Part shown: one piece after another, positions 25,008 through 37,290 of the stretch
How positions within the stretch are numbered: the stretch's first letter is position 1
Layout: every line of letters begins with the position of its first letter
Origin: Bactrocera neohumeralis
Lineage: Eukaryota; Arthropoda; Insecta; Diptera; Tephritidae
NCBI RefSeq assembly: GCF_024586455.1
Contig: NC_065923.1
Location: 4,033,501 to 4,097,500, forward strand
DNA: 64,000 nucleotides
Direction of reading: 5' to 3'
Notes under the pieces: model-generated
Database searches by the model: none
Told to the model about the DNA's origin: nothing
What the model saw: the letters and a program-made list of their open reading frames with translations, nothing else
Program-made: the position numbers and the translations under genes

Positions 25008-25690
25008 AACAACAAATCGGTGGGCTGATGGATGATGGACCTCATCAGTGTGGCTTCAGACCTGGCAAATCAACAACTGACCAGATATTCACCATGTGTC
25101 GAATTTCGGATAAGAAAGTGAAAGAAGAATCGACACACACTACCTCTTCGTCGATTTCAAAGATTCTTTCGACAGCACGATGATATTGATATCATCGGCC
25201 TCAACACCCGCGCCGTTAGTTCTGCTTTCTCCAGACTGGACAAGGAAGCAAAACAAATGGGTCTGGTAGTGGACGAGGGCAAGACGAAATATTTCCTGTC
25301 TTCAAACAAACAGTCGTCGCAGTCGTGACTTGGCTCTCACGTCACTGTTGACAGTCATAACTTTGAAGTCGTAGATAATTTCGTCTATCTTGGAACCAGC
25401 GTAAACACCACCAACAATGTCAGCCTGGAAATCCAACGCAGGATAACTCTTGCCAACAGGTGCTTCTTCGGACTGAATAGGCAATTGAGAAGCAAAGTCC
25501 TCTCTCGACGAACAAACACCAAATTCTATAAGTCACTCATAATTCCCGTCCTGCTAAATGGTGCAGAGGCCTGGACTTTGACAACAGAAGCGACTTTGAC
25601 AGCGAAAAGAAGAAACGACTGGCGCGCTGTTGTTAACTCGGCTATAATCGCGTAAGCGGTGTCGACGCCAATAAAGAAGAAGAATAATCC
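25008..25690 (+). mobile_element. Deleted non-LTR retrotransposon, reverse transcriptase and 3' end
   Basis: QCGFRPGKSTTDQIF (25046-25090) is a reverse transcriptase block. FVDFKDSFDS (25147-25176) is RT motif A with its catalytic Asp. Only two bases later, in another frame, DDIDIIG (25179-25199) is RT motif C, so the whole A-to-C interval is deleted. Next come SLEIQRRITLANRCFFGLN (25423-25479) and LLNGAEAWTLTTEA. A second deletion then joins directly to RRNDWRAVVNSAIIA and the stop, followed by an AAG-rich 3' tail (25674-25687). The type resembles insect RTE-like elements with the E-A-W-T-L-T-x-A-D-E signature; the clade call is tentative. Pieces of the same family lie at 44995-45235 and 48186-48400. 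Confidence 0.8.
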
Positions 25691-25735
25691 CAACAAAAAC
25701 ACATCAAAACATTTGACTTTGGGTTCAAGTTTAGG

Positions 25736-25960
25736 TTACCGTAAGTGACGCATATTTTTGTCATCAGTAACCATCCGATTGAGGTTGTGATTCAGCAGCC
25801 CCGTACGACGAGCTTCTCTAGCATTATTTAAATAGTTCCAAATGGTCTTTTGTGCAATGGTTAGCTCCTTATCAATGAGAAAAGTACTATATGATGATCT
25901 GACCCGACGAATTGGCTAACCATATTGATCCAATTATATTAAAGTTGCTCGAACGGAATC
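25736..25960 (-). mobile_element. Mariner transposase fragment
   Basis: On the minus strand, KELTIAQKTIWNYLNNARE (about 25820-25880) fits the Q-E-L-N-I-A-Q-K-T-V-W-N-H-L helix-turn-helix of mariners. LLNHNLNRMVTDDKN (about 25757-25801) fits L-L-x-R-N-x-x-x-x-F-L-K-R-M-V-T-G-D-E-K-W with internal loss and the GDE changed to DDK. It joins directly to the tail of the LINE relic, so one element may have inserted beside the other. No ends are seen. Confidence 0.65.
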
Positions 25961-26382
25961 GACGCAACTAAAAGTGCGTTTTGTATGAAAATACTGAGTC
26001 AAGCAATCACAGAACTGTCTGAGAAGTACAAAATCTTATCTTAATAACGTCATATGCCGTTTATACAACCCGAAATACAGTTTGCGAGAGTTATCTATTG
26101 TAAGAGTAATGTACCGTTTGATGTACTTTTCGAAGGAACTAAAGGAAAGGTACTTGTGTTGAAAAAGAGATAAATAATTCGATTATGTCAACTGCCTGAA
26201 CATTTACTGACTTTTCCAAAACATCTTTGTTCAATTGTTTTAATATTCCTCAAAATAGCTTTCTGTTTACACTAATTTATTTTCTAATTCAAATATGTAG
26301 AATGTACCTTAAAGACACTGCTTTCTCCAGCGGACCATTCCATTTATTACTTTTCAACACGTGTGACTTTTTTTAATTAAAA

Positions 26383-27470
26383 ACAAGTAAGGAAGGGCTA
26401 AGTTCGGGTGTCACCGAACATTTTATACTCTCGCATGGTAAAGTGATAATCGAGATTTCATAATACGTCATTTACATATTTTTCAAATACCGTATTTTTG
26501 TAAAGTTTTATTCCGCTATCATCATTGGTGCCTAATGTATGTACATATATATTACACAGAGAAGGCATCAGATGGAATTCAAAATAGCTTTATATTGGAA
26601 GAAGGCGTGGTTGTGAACCGATTTCACCCATATTTCGTACATGTCATCAGGGTGTTAAGAAAATATTATATACCGAATTTCATTGAAATCGGTGTAGTAG
26701 TTCCTGAGATACGGTTTTTGGTCCATAAGTGGGCGAGGCCACGCCCATTTTCAATTTTTAAAAAAAGACTGGGTGCAGCTTCCTTCTGCCACTTCTTCCG
26801 TAAAATTTAGAGTTTCTGACGTTTTTTGTTAGTCGGTTAACGCACTTTTAGTGATTTTCAACATAACCTTTGTATGGGAGGTGGGCGTGGTTATTATCCG
26901 ATTTCTTCCATTTTTGAACTGTATATGGAAATACCTGAAGAAAACGACTCTGTAGACTTTGGTTGACATAGCTATAGTAGTTTCCGAGATATGTACAAAA
27001 AACTTAGTAGGGGGCGGGGCCACGCCCACTTTTCCAAAACAATTGCGTCCAAATATGCCCCTCCCTAATGCGATCCCTTGTGCCAAATTTCACTTTAATA
27101 TCTTTATTTATGGCTTAGTTATGACACTTTATAGGTTTTCGGTTTCCGCCATTTTGTGGGCGTGGCAGTGGGCCGATTTTGCCCATCTTCGAACTTAACC
27201 TTCTTATGGAGCCAAGGAATACGTGTACCAAGTTTCATCATGGTATCTCAATTTTTACTCAAGTTACAGCTTGCACGGACGGACGGACAGACGGACGGAC
27301 AGACGGACGGACAGACAGACATCCGGATTTCAACTCTACTCGTCACCCTGATCACTTTGGTATATATAACCCCATACCTGACTCTTTTAGTTTTAGGACT
27401 TACAAACAACCGTTATGTGAACAAAACTATAATACTCTCCTTAGCAACTTGTTGCGAGAGTATAAAAATC
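26383..27470 (+). repeat. 1.1-kb dispersed repeat with inverted terminal motifs
   Basis: The left edge carries TTTTATACTCTCGCATG (26428-26444). The right edge carries TTGCGAGAGTATAAAA (27451-27466), its inverted partner. The interior alternates GGGCGTGG/CCACGCCC blocks (26609, 26731-26746, 26882, 27013-27029, 27157) with CCGAGATA-like sentences, then a (GGAC)n tract and TTTGGTATATATAACCCCAT. A degenerate minus-strand copy is at 52880-54000 and a looser relative at 33810-34500. Open frames exist but differ between copies, so it is probably non-coding. Similar repeats are common in fly genomes; I cannot name this one. Confidence 0.7.
27274..27321. repeat. (GGAC)n / (AGAC)n tetranucleotide run
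   Basis: About 12 units mixing GGAC and AGAC, inside the dispersed repeat at 26383-27470. The equivalent position of the 53-kb copy is degraded, so the run is part of the element and not an independent microsatellite. Confidence 0.85.
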
Positions 27471-27474
27471 GAGG

Positions 27475-30400
27475 GGAAATCAATTTCGAGCAATCAATAC
27501 ATCAGTGCCGACTGCCAAACGTAGCAAATGACAGACCAGCAGGCTAAGACACGTTGAACCAAAAGCGCTTTTTGCTCCCTATGGTCAATAACTTCATTTG
27601 CCACGGTTCGTAGAAAATCTATACACGATATTTACATACAGATGTATGTATGTAGGTATGTGGAGCGGCGAGTTCAACCAACTATCGCAGCCGCCGCATG
27701 CAAATTCACGCAATTTTTCATTCCCAACGCTCGACGCTCATCATCAGCCGTTCACCGCGCCATCGATAGGCGGCCGTCCAGCCACCCGTGCGCGGCTATG
27801 CATAGTCAATATTTCTCTGTCCATTTCCGAGTTTGCTGTAAGGTCTGGTCTGCGGCCGCTGTTGCTGTTCTTGTTCTATTGTTTGTCCATTTTTAGTGAT
27901 CAGTGATTTTTGGGTCATCGATCGCAGAACATTTAAATTTATTTGTTAAACCAACAGCTTCTCCAACCGTTTTGTTTTTGTCTTTTCTATTTTTAGTTGT
28001 TGTTTTTGCTTTGATTGGTGCGCGTTCGCGGCTCAGTTGTGATCGCTAGTTGGTTGGATTGATTGCTGTAACCGTTTTGACGCTCGTTTTGCCTGGTTCG
28101 CTGACCAGTCATTGATCTGATCTCTCTATGGTTCTAATTTCGTTGGATTATCCCATTATGCGGACTTCTTTTGTCCGTCATGTTTACATGTGTGTTGTTG
28201 TGATCAATTAAACAACATTGTTAACAGTTATTTAAAGTGTTGTATCATTGTTGTGCGGGTAGAACACACTTGTCTAATTTGTTTTGTTAGATGTTATTCG
28301 AAAGAGTGAGAGAGAAATAGATTGTCGAATAATTTAGATTTATTAGAAATACAACGTCGTGGAGAAAGCACTCCAGACTGATTGTAGTAATAACAATAAC
28401 TGTTTTTGCTTCATTAACAGTTTGTGAGTAAAAGCTTTTTAAGAACGCTCATTGTTGCACAGCTTGATGAAATTCTTTTCGAATTAACATCACTTTTCTA
28501 TTTGAAGACTTTCTTCCAACAAAATTTTTGTCAATGAAAGTCTTCCATTAAACGAGTGGACTCAATGATCCGCCGATTGCTAGTTTAAGTGTTACTCTTT
28601 TTGTGTACCAAACGCCTACTGGGTTGGGCGTTTCATTCTGGGAGAATTTTGACTAGGTCCAATTTGTGAACCAAATATATACATATGTACATGTCATCTT
28701 ACTACAGTGATTAAAAGGAAAGGTGAAATTGTCATTTAAAACTCTTGGCCATCAGCAAGGCAGTTATATTTTTTTCTAGGTTGGTGGGTCCTTTACATTT
28801 GTCTAGCGTCTGAATGACGATCCAGAGGTTGCAAAAATAAATCTTCCTGTACTGATAAAGTTCATCAGAAGCACGGAGTGGTTCAAAGAGGTGTATCACA
28901 ATGGACCTTCTAAAGACCTAGGTGATTTGACTTCGTAGGGAAATCCGGTTTGACACTATTGAGAAGTGCGTTTTGTTGAAAGAGGATTATTTCTGACTAG
29001 AAGATAGATCTTTAGTTTACATAGTTTCATTTGATTAATTTATTTGAACTAATGGAATTTTTTAAGTAGATGGCCCCCATTTTCAAATACGAGGAATTCC
29101 CCAGATGATGTTAGATGATGTTTTGAAAAACAAAAAAAAAAACAATGAGTAAAATAATATTCTATTCTATTTTGTTGAGACACTGAGAGAAGCGTTCTTT
29201 TGCAAACCTTTGTGTTGATATCTTATATTTTTGACATAATCATAAATTCATAGTGCAGTGCCACTTAACCGATTCTATACATTGATAAGTCGGCTATTAA
29301 AATGACCGTACGAGATTGTCTTACTGTAGGTTCAATGCGATTTAATACTGAGAAAGTTACGAAATATAGTAAAATATATTTTAAATATAATAATGTATGA
29401 TTTTTATCACAACTTTAACAATTTGTTCATCGCTGGAAACGAGCGCGTGCAGTTGTGTGTCTTCGCCCAGTGTGTATAAGTATGTATATAAATATGAAAA
29501 CACGCAGTCACTGTGCTTGTGGATATGCACAAATAAATTTCTTGGAAAGTATATGAAAAAAGTATTTATAGCTCACCTTGTGTGTATATTTAACAGATTT
29601 GCTAATATTATTTAAATACATCGAAGAGCGCGAAAAGCACACGCGTCTAACTGAATGTAAACAAATATACTTGCTTCCACTTTATTTAGATTATTTTTCG
29701 TGTTTGTTTATTTTGCTTTCAGTTTTGGTTAGAGTTTATGCCACTTCGCTGCTAAAAGCACTAATTTTTAATTAATTTGAGCTGAAAATAACCGTTATCT
29801 AGCCAGTGGTCTTCTGGGCGTCTGAGGCCATTAGTAAAGTTTTATTATCATTTAAGAAATAAGAATTTTTTCTAAATCAACTTTTGTATTTTCTTGTTTT
29901 TGTGTAAAGCAACAAGTTGCACGCTTCTCAAGTTCAATTTGGGTTATTTATGGTTCACTGAGGTGAAGGTGAATTAATTACCGCGCATTTTTATAGTTTA
30001 AACAAAAGCTAATATTTGTGCTTGTAGGCTTATGGAATTTCAATACACATCTTCTTATATGAAGATAATTGTGAACGAACTCGAAAAATTGCCACGTGCG
30101 CGTGTGCCTGATACTCCAAAGCAGATAAGAAGTGGCTAGTTTATAGAATAAAAATGTAAATTCGTGACTTAAACTAAATAAGTATTATTTTCCTGAATAA
30201 AATTAGAGAAAAAAGCAGACAATTTTCTTGTTTTTAATGTTTGCAGTCCGTCCAATAGATGTGGGAATTTAATGGTCATAAAAATGGTAAACAAAATCAG
30301 ACCTCACAATAAATTGGTTATATAAACTTTTGTATCTGATCTTGGAAAGAAAAACCATGGTATGAAATTTTCAAAAGTTTTCACGACTGTCTCCAGTCAT

Positions 30401-30489
30401 TTTGAACTAAACAAATGCTCGCGAAAAATTAAACTAACATCGAGTACCAGGGGGAAAAATTCAACAAATCGGTTGCCTCGAAGCTAGTA
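27475..30489. other. Unique-looking DNA; GC-richer patch at 27.66-28.1 kb
   Basis: 27660-28110 is less AT-rich than its flanks, with TCGATAGGCGGCCG and a run of short CGCTCG words. It could be a promoter or non-coding exon, but I found no TATA/Inr/DPE set that holds together. The rest is AT-rich with no RNA or transposon signature. Confidence 0.35.
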
Positions 30490-30830
30490 TACGCTTCATA
30501 AATGGAAAGTTTCCTTAAAGGAACATACTTCTGATCGTTCAGTTTGTATGGCACTTATAAGCTATAATGGTCCGATATCGGAGGTTCTCGCAAATGAGCA
30601 GCTTCTTTGTAAGAAAAGGGTATTCAAAATTTCTGCGCGATATCTGAAAAATTCAGGGACTAAGCTTTTAGTGCTTCAAATCTTGCACAACTTCAATTTG
30701 GATCAGATGGCTCATCCATATTATATTTGTTTCGATTCCTTACAATTTTTGTATACTTCAACGGCCAGGAAAGTTTTTACCGCCACATTTATACTTGGTA
30801 GCGAAGAACTTCAGACCGATTAGTGTTTCA
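30490..30830 (+). repeat. GGTCCGATATCGG dispersed repeat, partial copy
   Basis: TATAATGGTCCGATATCGGA (30561-30580), preceded by TTCAGTTTGTATGGCACTTA and followed by GCAGCTTCTTTGTAAGAAAA and GCGATATCTGAAAAATTCAG, matches the block order at 19316-19830. The 3' end after this is diverged. A 91-codon frame crosses it but is not shared with the other copies. Confidence 0.65.
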
Positions 30831-30860
30831 TTATTCCTCTTAACAATACCGACTGATATA

Positions 30861-31416
30861 CCATCTGATCAAATATGAGCCGTACTGACAATAACAAATA
30901 AAATAAATGCTCATGTCTCTTGTATATCGTTATTATCGTCCTAAAAATAGGGGTTTGAGCCTGCCAACGCTTAATCCAATCTTCCATGTACTTGATATGA
31001 GCCTCGGTTGGAATGGGCTTTGGTGTACTTAGCACTTATTTTCGATGTCGGCACATACTTGGACCGTCATTTATTATTTTTTTTAGAGTTTCGACGTTAT
31101 ATTCATGAACTAATGTCGTAGGGTTCTCAGCTAGGTTTGAAATCACCTTTTTCACCTCTATTCGACTTCGGTTTTGTAAAAGTTTCAGGCTTTTTTATAC
31201 CAGTCCAGCATTGAAAAGCTTCATACCCCAAAATGTGTTGAGTCGATCCATAAGAGATGTTGAGGTCCTCCGCTATCTCTCTGACGGCAGCACGACGATT
31301 TTAAAGGACTATTTCTTGAATTCCTTTGGATTAAACTTTTACTGAATGCTTTTTAGTACTGAAATACTTGTGCTCATTTAAAGATTTCGTAGTCCGGGTC
31401 AAATTTGATTAGATTC
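30861..31416 (-). mobile_element. Deleted mariner, third copy with the TGATCAAATTTGAC ends
   Basis: CATCTGATCAAATATGAGCC (30862-30881) and, inverted, TAGTCCGGGTCAAATTTGAT (31390-31409) are the ends. On the minus strand, VREIAEDLNISYGSTQHI (about 31232-31286) is the transposase DNA-binding helix-turn-helix. VKKVISNLAENPTTLVHEYN (about 31105-31165) fits the stretch leading to the first catalytic Asp, which is lost. HIKYMEDWIKRW (about 30966-31002) is the C-terminal helix normally followed by C-I-A-S-G-G. The central catalytic region is deleted, giving about 0.56 kb. It belongs to the same family as 721-1529 and 4038-4300. Confidence 0.85.
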
Positions 31417-33809
31417 TAGTTAGCAATCTGTCATTCAAGAGAGAAGGATGGAATCAGCTCTGCAGGTTTTTGGCAAGGCGGTAGTAGATGCATCCTAAAC
31501 GATACACTGCGTTTATAAATCTTAATATTACGTTGAATTCCTAGGTGGAGACTCTGTGTCCTGATCCAATTAATCTCAAAAAAATATAGCGTGATTACAA
31601 GTTCTTTAAGAGACTTTAGTATTGCTGTGAATCCCAGTCAAGTCATACTGGGTCAGTTTCTTTCGGATTTTCACATCACGGCTGAGCTTACCAGACGAAG
31701 CTTAACCGAAATCGCATCGATTATTACCAAGTCGAAAGTGCTATGTAGAAAATTAATACTTTTAATTACTAAAATTGGTCACCTCTCCTCACTTAACGCC
31801 TGAAAATATTTTAACCAAAGGTTTCAAATCAAAAGCCAACAACAAATCGCTTTAAAAACAAGAAAAACTGCACATGACTCGATCGCTTGTTTGTTGCACT
31901 TGTCTTTGGCGCGGCTGCTTATTCGCAGGCGATGATGGTGTGTGAAAGCGTAGAAGCGTGAACATTTATGCACATGACCCGCCAGCGTCGCGCCGCTCGG
32001 CCGATGAGGTGCTCCAAATCGCCTGACAATGCGATTGCCTGCGCCGCTTTGCTGCCACGCGAAATTCAACGTTTTATTAGCCCAAATTACTGTGTGTGGC
32101 ACTTGTACGCACAACAACAACATCGGCAGCAGCAACAACAATAACAGAATTAGCAATGCCTATTTACCACATAAAATCGAGTAATAATTAAATGAGCACC
32201 ACGTGAGGAGCAGTCAGCGGGGACAGCGGCATGAGGGCGAAACACCGGCGTTGCATTCACCATAAATTTACATGCGAGTGCGTGCAACATTGCAATAAAT
32301 TTGTTGCATGCTTAAAATTGTGTGCGCGAATAGAAATGTCAGCGGTTAAAAATAAAACGTCAGCAGCAATGGTGGCAAGTACGCGAATGAGCTGGCAAAA
32401 GTGTACATGCATACATATACTATATATATGTATATCGAAGGTATGTATTTATATATTTGTGCAACGGCCGGTGCTGGTGCACCTATTATTATTACGTGCG
32501 TATCGGTCGTCGCCACCAACACGCGCATTGCAATTGTGAGTCACATGTGGCACGTTACAGGTGCCGCTTGCTCGGCTGGTAGGCATGAAATTCCATTACA
32601 TAAAATCATAAAAGTATATATGTACATAAACACATCAGTACTCAACAATATGTAATGGTTATGTACGATAATTGTGTGCGCATTTTGAAAATCGTAGATT
32701 TTTTCCCATTTGCTGCCGTGAGAGTGGTCTGAGGCCTCACAGCTAACTTAATAATATAATATATAGGTATATATACGAGTATGTATGGTATACTTGTATA
32801 TATACTATACATATGTGCGTTTTAACTGGCGTTGCAAGTGTTTTTCTCAGTTTCAGTTTGAAAAATTGTTACTTACCGACTTCATATGGGGTTAAAAGGC
32901 TGCAAATGTTGCGAAAGACACACAGATCTAGATATGTCTGTACATTGATTTCTTTGTGTAAATGCATTTGTGTGCGCATGTCGGCCAAAGCCATTTAATT
33001 TCGAAAATGTGCAGTCACACGCAGTGCTCTTTCTTTTATTGCCACTTACGGCCGAGGAGGTTACTTAAGACTTCAATAAGGAAATCGATATGACTTTTTA
33101 TTTCGCCTTTCTTCCTTGTGATTGCCTACACTTGAGCTTTAGCTGCTAATATTATATAGATTTTAATTGGTGAAGTGTTTAAATAAGTCATTAAATTTTA
33201 GTTGTTAACTAATTAGCTGTGTTTAGTCAACATCGAAGTTAGTTATCGATAACTGATATTAAGATTATTTTTAATATCACAATTGAAATAGTTTAACAAA
33301 TTTAACAAATATTTTGTTATATACCATAAAGAGAGGGCCATATAATATCTCTTGTGATATTCAGCCTTACAGCTTTGTCTACATACATAATACATTATAG
33401 ATGGTCTGCATTTAGGTACCGGTAATTGAGTAGTCACTTCTTTAACTCAAGTGGAGAACGAGTGGGAGTGGCAAAAGCAAAAAAAATGAAAAGAAGTTTT
33501 ATATCACTGACCTATATTCTATCTGTTTGTTTAGATAATTATATTTATCTGTCATTTGGGGTATATGTGTCAAGCTTTAAAATGTTCCAATGATTTTTTG
33601 ATTTTTCGTATTCACATCTCAGATAGATGAGAAATTATTTGTTAGTACCGAAAAAGGATACCGAATTCAGGAGATTACGCTATTACCGTAGAACTATTAT
33701 TTCCAGAATAAATGAATAAATCTTAATAAACTATTTAGAATGATTTGAACATAACGACCTCTTTCTAGAAGGGATGATCTTTGAGTTTCATTAAAGAACC
33801 TCAGATTCC
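31417..33809. other. Unique-looking DNA with CAA/CAG and TATG repeats
   Basis: CAACAACAACATC and AGCAGCAACAACAATAAC lie at 32106-32145, and TATATG-type repeats at 32410-32460 and 32755-32815. A 110-codon minus-strand frame at 31824-32156 is mostly simple sequence. I see no gene. Confidence 0.35.
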
Positions 33810-34500
33810 ATCACTACACAGTAAAGTAAATGATTGAAAATCCTGATATCAGTTACATGGGGCCAAGGACAAATTTTAACCCGATTTTACTCATTATAGA
33901 CATATTGACTAATATTTTTTTAGTGACAATTCAGGGCCACATCTTCGGAATCTGGGGTTTGAACTGTTATGGTCTGATTTTGAGACTTGAGTGGAATACC
34001 TGTAGGGCATTACGTGTGCTAAGTTTTGTCCCGACACATTAATTAGTGGAAAGATCAGATGAATTTTAAAATTGTGTTATATGGAAAGTAGGCGTTGTTA
34101 TTGTCAAATTGCGCCTATTTTAACATACGAGTGTAAGGATAGTGTTACTTACGTTATATAATATGTTTGACTGAGTCTAGTAGGTTCAGGGATATACGAT
34201 TTTATATAAATTTGGGCGAAGCGACGCTCATTGTCTAATTTTAACACTGGTACCTGTAAAGCCCTGCGCCATCGTGGATGCATAATTTAATGCCTCTAAC
34301 TCATTTAGATATTGATTTAAATAGTTTTTAATGAAACCCTTATTTGAGGAAATGGGCGGGGATGTCACCCAATCATCAATTAATCTTAGTAAAGAAGTTT
34401 CCGTTTTACATATATTTATTTAAGATATCTGTAGTTGGAAGAACATTTTGAAAAAAGCCGCCGAGTTAACAGTCCTTGACCAGAAAATAATCCGGGTCCA
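33810..34500 (+). repeat. Degenerate repeat related in layout to the 26.4-kb element
   Basis: GTAGGCGTTGTTATTGTCAA (34089-34108), GGGATATACGATTTTATATA (34189-34208) and GGGCGAAGCGACGCTCATTG (34213-34232) look like decayed GGGCGTGGTTATT, CCGAGATAC and GGGCG-GGCCACGCCC blocks. GAAATGGGCGGGGATGTCAC follows near 34350. The same block order occurs at 26600-27030, though base-level identity is low. It may be a sister family. Confidence 0.4.
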
Positions 34501-36924
34501 ATCAGGTTACCTACACCGACTGTAGTGGGAACGGAAACTTCAAACGTCTTTTATGGCGCCGAAAACAGCCGAATATGCTATCCATTTTCAACTTCATTAA
34601 TACCTTCACCTAGGCTCTTTAACTATTCCAAATATTTACCTGGACGCCTAATACGCATCAGCTGAGAATATAGTGTATCACTTTCTTTGTAGAAAGCACA
34701 CGTTAAGAAAGATCAGAAATCTGGTTATCAAAATGTTTACGTAAGCACAAAGCAAGGAGTTCCTGAAGTTAAAATAAATATTCCATTATGAGCAGATTAA
34801 CTTACCATTTTTGAATGAAATTTAGGTTATGGCTCCGATAAAAACTGAAAAACTTGCCATTAATTTAATTAATTACAAGATGAACACTCGATTCCCACAC
34901 TTAAACGATATTATTTGTGAGATAATTCATGCTGACACCTATTAAGTAATATGAAAATACACAATGACTATATTAAGCCGATTTTATAAAGCTATTCTAA
35001 CACAAATACCCACAACTTAAGACGTAATAAATTGTTGTTAACCGAAATTACAATGCCAAAAGCGCCAAAAATGAAGGCAAAAGCAGCGAAGCATGTGGCC
35101 AAAATGGAGAGAAAAAACAAAAACGGAAAAAAATGTAAAATAAATTTAGAAAATAATAAAATAAAAAGTTTAAAATGCTCATAAATAATAAAGCCTCAAA
35201 AGCTGAAATAAAATGTCCAAAAGCGTTTTGACAGAAACAGGCAATTTGCTAATTTGCCAACGCACCCACACACAAAGCCGAGATAAACTAATAATATCGC
35301 ATAAGCGAGCAACGAAATCAAAACCGAAGCCAAAACTTCAGAAGATAAAAAAACCGAGACACAAAAAAAAAAAAAAATTTGCAAAGCAAACACGAAATGT
35401 GAAGCTGAAATAAAGCTGTGCAAAATATTTTTATTTGCTTAAGCAAAAATTCCAAGCCAGCTTACCTGGACGAGGAAGAAGCCGAAGAAGAGGCAGAAGA
35501 GGCAGAAGAAGGTGCGTGAAATCATTGAAATCATTGTCGGCGGTTAAACAGCGACAACAACTATATGTGTATAAATAAAAATAAAATAAAATACAAAAAC
35601 AACAAAAAGGCACCAACTAAAATAGGTATCTAAGCAGACATACACACGTACATGTATGTGTACGTGAGTGCTTCTCAAGCTACTTAGCAGCGCCTCAAAA
35701 TTCTCATAAATTTGGAACGCTACGTAGCAGAACGAAATAGCGAACTGTTTGAGCCGCCAAATGACAAACGGCGAATTAACAAATTAATAAATTTGAATGC
35801 CGCGCATATTGGCTGACGAAGTAGCGCGCAGTAGGGGCGATAAAGCGATATTAATAGAGTATACGCACAAATAAGCCACATGCTACATAAATAAAAGGTG
35901 AAAACTATATAAATAGCAGCAACAACTACAACAAAAACAGCAGCAGCAGCGGCAGAATTTAAAATATTCAAAGTCGTGACTGTTTTGGCACTTCTGATAG
36001 CCGACTGTTGGTGGTCGCCTGTGGTTGTTGTAATTTATGCTTTTTGCCTTTTTCTGCTCCGTCAAGTTTTTTTCTTTCGTTTCGGTAAGCGTGTTTCGCG
36101 TATGCTAAGCGCTGTTTTCCGCTCAATTTCCTAATAAAGTTAGCTTATATTTTATCTGCGTGGCATAAATTAAGGCAAAAGCGTCGCTCTAATCAGCTCC
36201 CGCCGTCGCTTGGCTACCTGAGCGCAGAATCATGGGATGAAGCGAAAAGCAAAAGCCAACGCTGTCGTCAGCATCGATAAAAACGATACACCTTTCGTGT
36301 GTGCGTGTGTGTGAGTGTGTGGTGCTTGCTGATCTTGCACGCTTCCACGCTTCTACTCGGCTCCGCCGCACCGTCTTACAGCCTCCGCACTTTGGGCGAT
36401 CCTAGTGCGAGCGCTTGCCGGCAGCAGTCAGCACGCAGCCACGCTGCGACACGCCCATTATTAATGCATATTAATTACTTTTAATGCGACATGTGCCGGC
36501 CACCTACTCGATTTGCTGAAAGTTTACGAGTGCCGCTGTCATTGCTGTTGCTGTTGTTGTTGCCGCTTTTGCTCCCGTTGTTCCGGCAGCTTTGTTGATA
36601 GTTTGCTGCTCGTTTGTTGTTATTGTTGTTAATATATTTGCTAGCGCTAATTTGCTTGCCACCGCCGCCAAGCTGATACTCACTCGTTTGTAAAGAATTG
36701 CGGTAGTTGGGTCGGTGTGGTGACGTTGCACCCATCTGTTTGATTGTCTTTAGTGAAATGGTTAGGTGTGTGGCGCTGCATTAACCCTTGTTTACACAAC
36801 TGGGTAATAGACGTCTGAAAAGAGGTATGCATATGAATTTGTAGCCAATCCCTACTGAAATTTTTAGATAAATTTTATATGTTACAGCCAATATATTAAG
36901 TTATGTTAGTCTGGGAGGTCCGTG
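34501..36924. other. Unique-looking DNA with CAA/CAG-rich and poly-A tracts
   Basis: Contains a 15-base A-run at 35363-35377, purine-rich GAAGAGGCAGAAGA repeats at 35480-35512, CAGCAGCAGCGG at 35940-35951 and a TTG/CTG-rich block at 36535-36635. GC rises at 36180-36450. No exon could be supported. Confidence 0.35.
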
Positions 36925-37290
36925 AGCCACGCATAGACCAGTTTTGATCCTTAGCGATGTCAGGAGGAGTGCCGCTACATACATAGTTCATGAGAAGTTG
37001 GAACCCTTCGGGATGCCTGCGCTTGACGCAAATTTAACTAGTAGGTTCTGCAGCCGATACCTCTTTCAGTGTCTCAAACCGTTGGGCCCAAAATGTTTCG
37101 AGGCGTTGCCTTGACAATGCAGAACAAGTGCACAAGAGATACTCCATTGTTGCCCTGGTGCCTTGCTCTTGACAGTTTATGCAGTCGTCTCGACCTGTCA
37201 TTCCTATTCTGCAGGCGTGTGCCGCCACCAAACTGTGGCCACTGAGTACTGCAACCATGTTAACAAAGTGAGCCCATATATGGGGCACAG
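36925..37290 (-). mobile_element. Non-LTR retrotransposon C-terminal fragment
   Basis: The 84-codon minus-strand frame (37288-37034) reads MVAVLSGHSLVAAHACRIG, then DCINCQEQGTRATMEYLLC and CSALSRQRLETF. This is the conserved tail of RNase H-bearing insect LINEs (V-x-V-L-T-G-H-C-L, then C-x2-C-x7-10-H/E-x3-C). The usual zinc-binding His is replaced by Glu (MEYLLC). The frame stops after about 80 residues, and vague similarity may run to 36925. The 5' edge is abrupt at about 37290. It begins close to where the fragment at 9400-9838 ends in the protein, so both may come from one family. Confidence 0.75.

Noticed and set aside
27660..28110. Promoter with Inr and DPE in the GC-richer patch
   Set aside because: A TCAGT-type initiator is present, but no DPE at the required spacing nor a TATA box could be confirmed.
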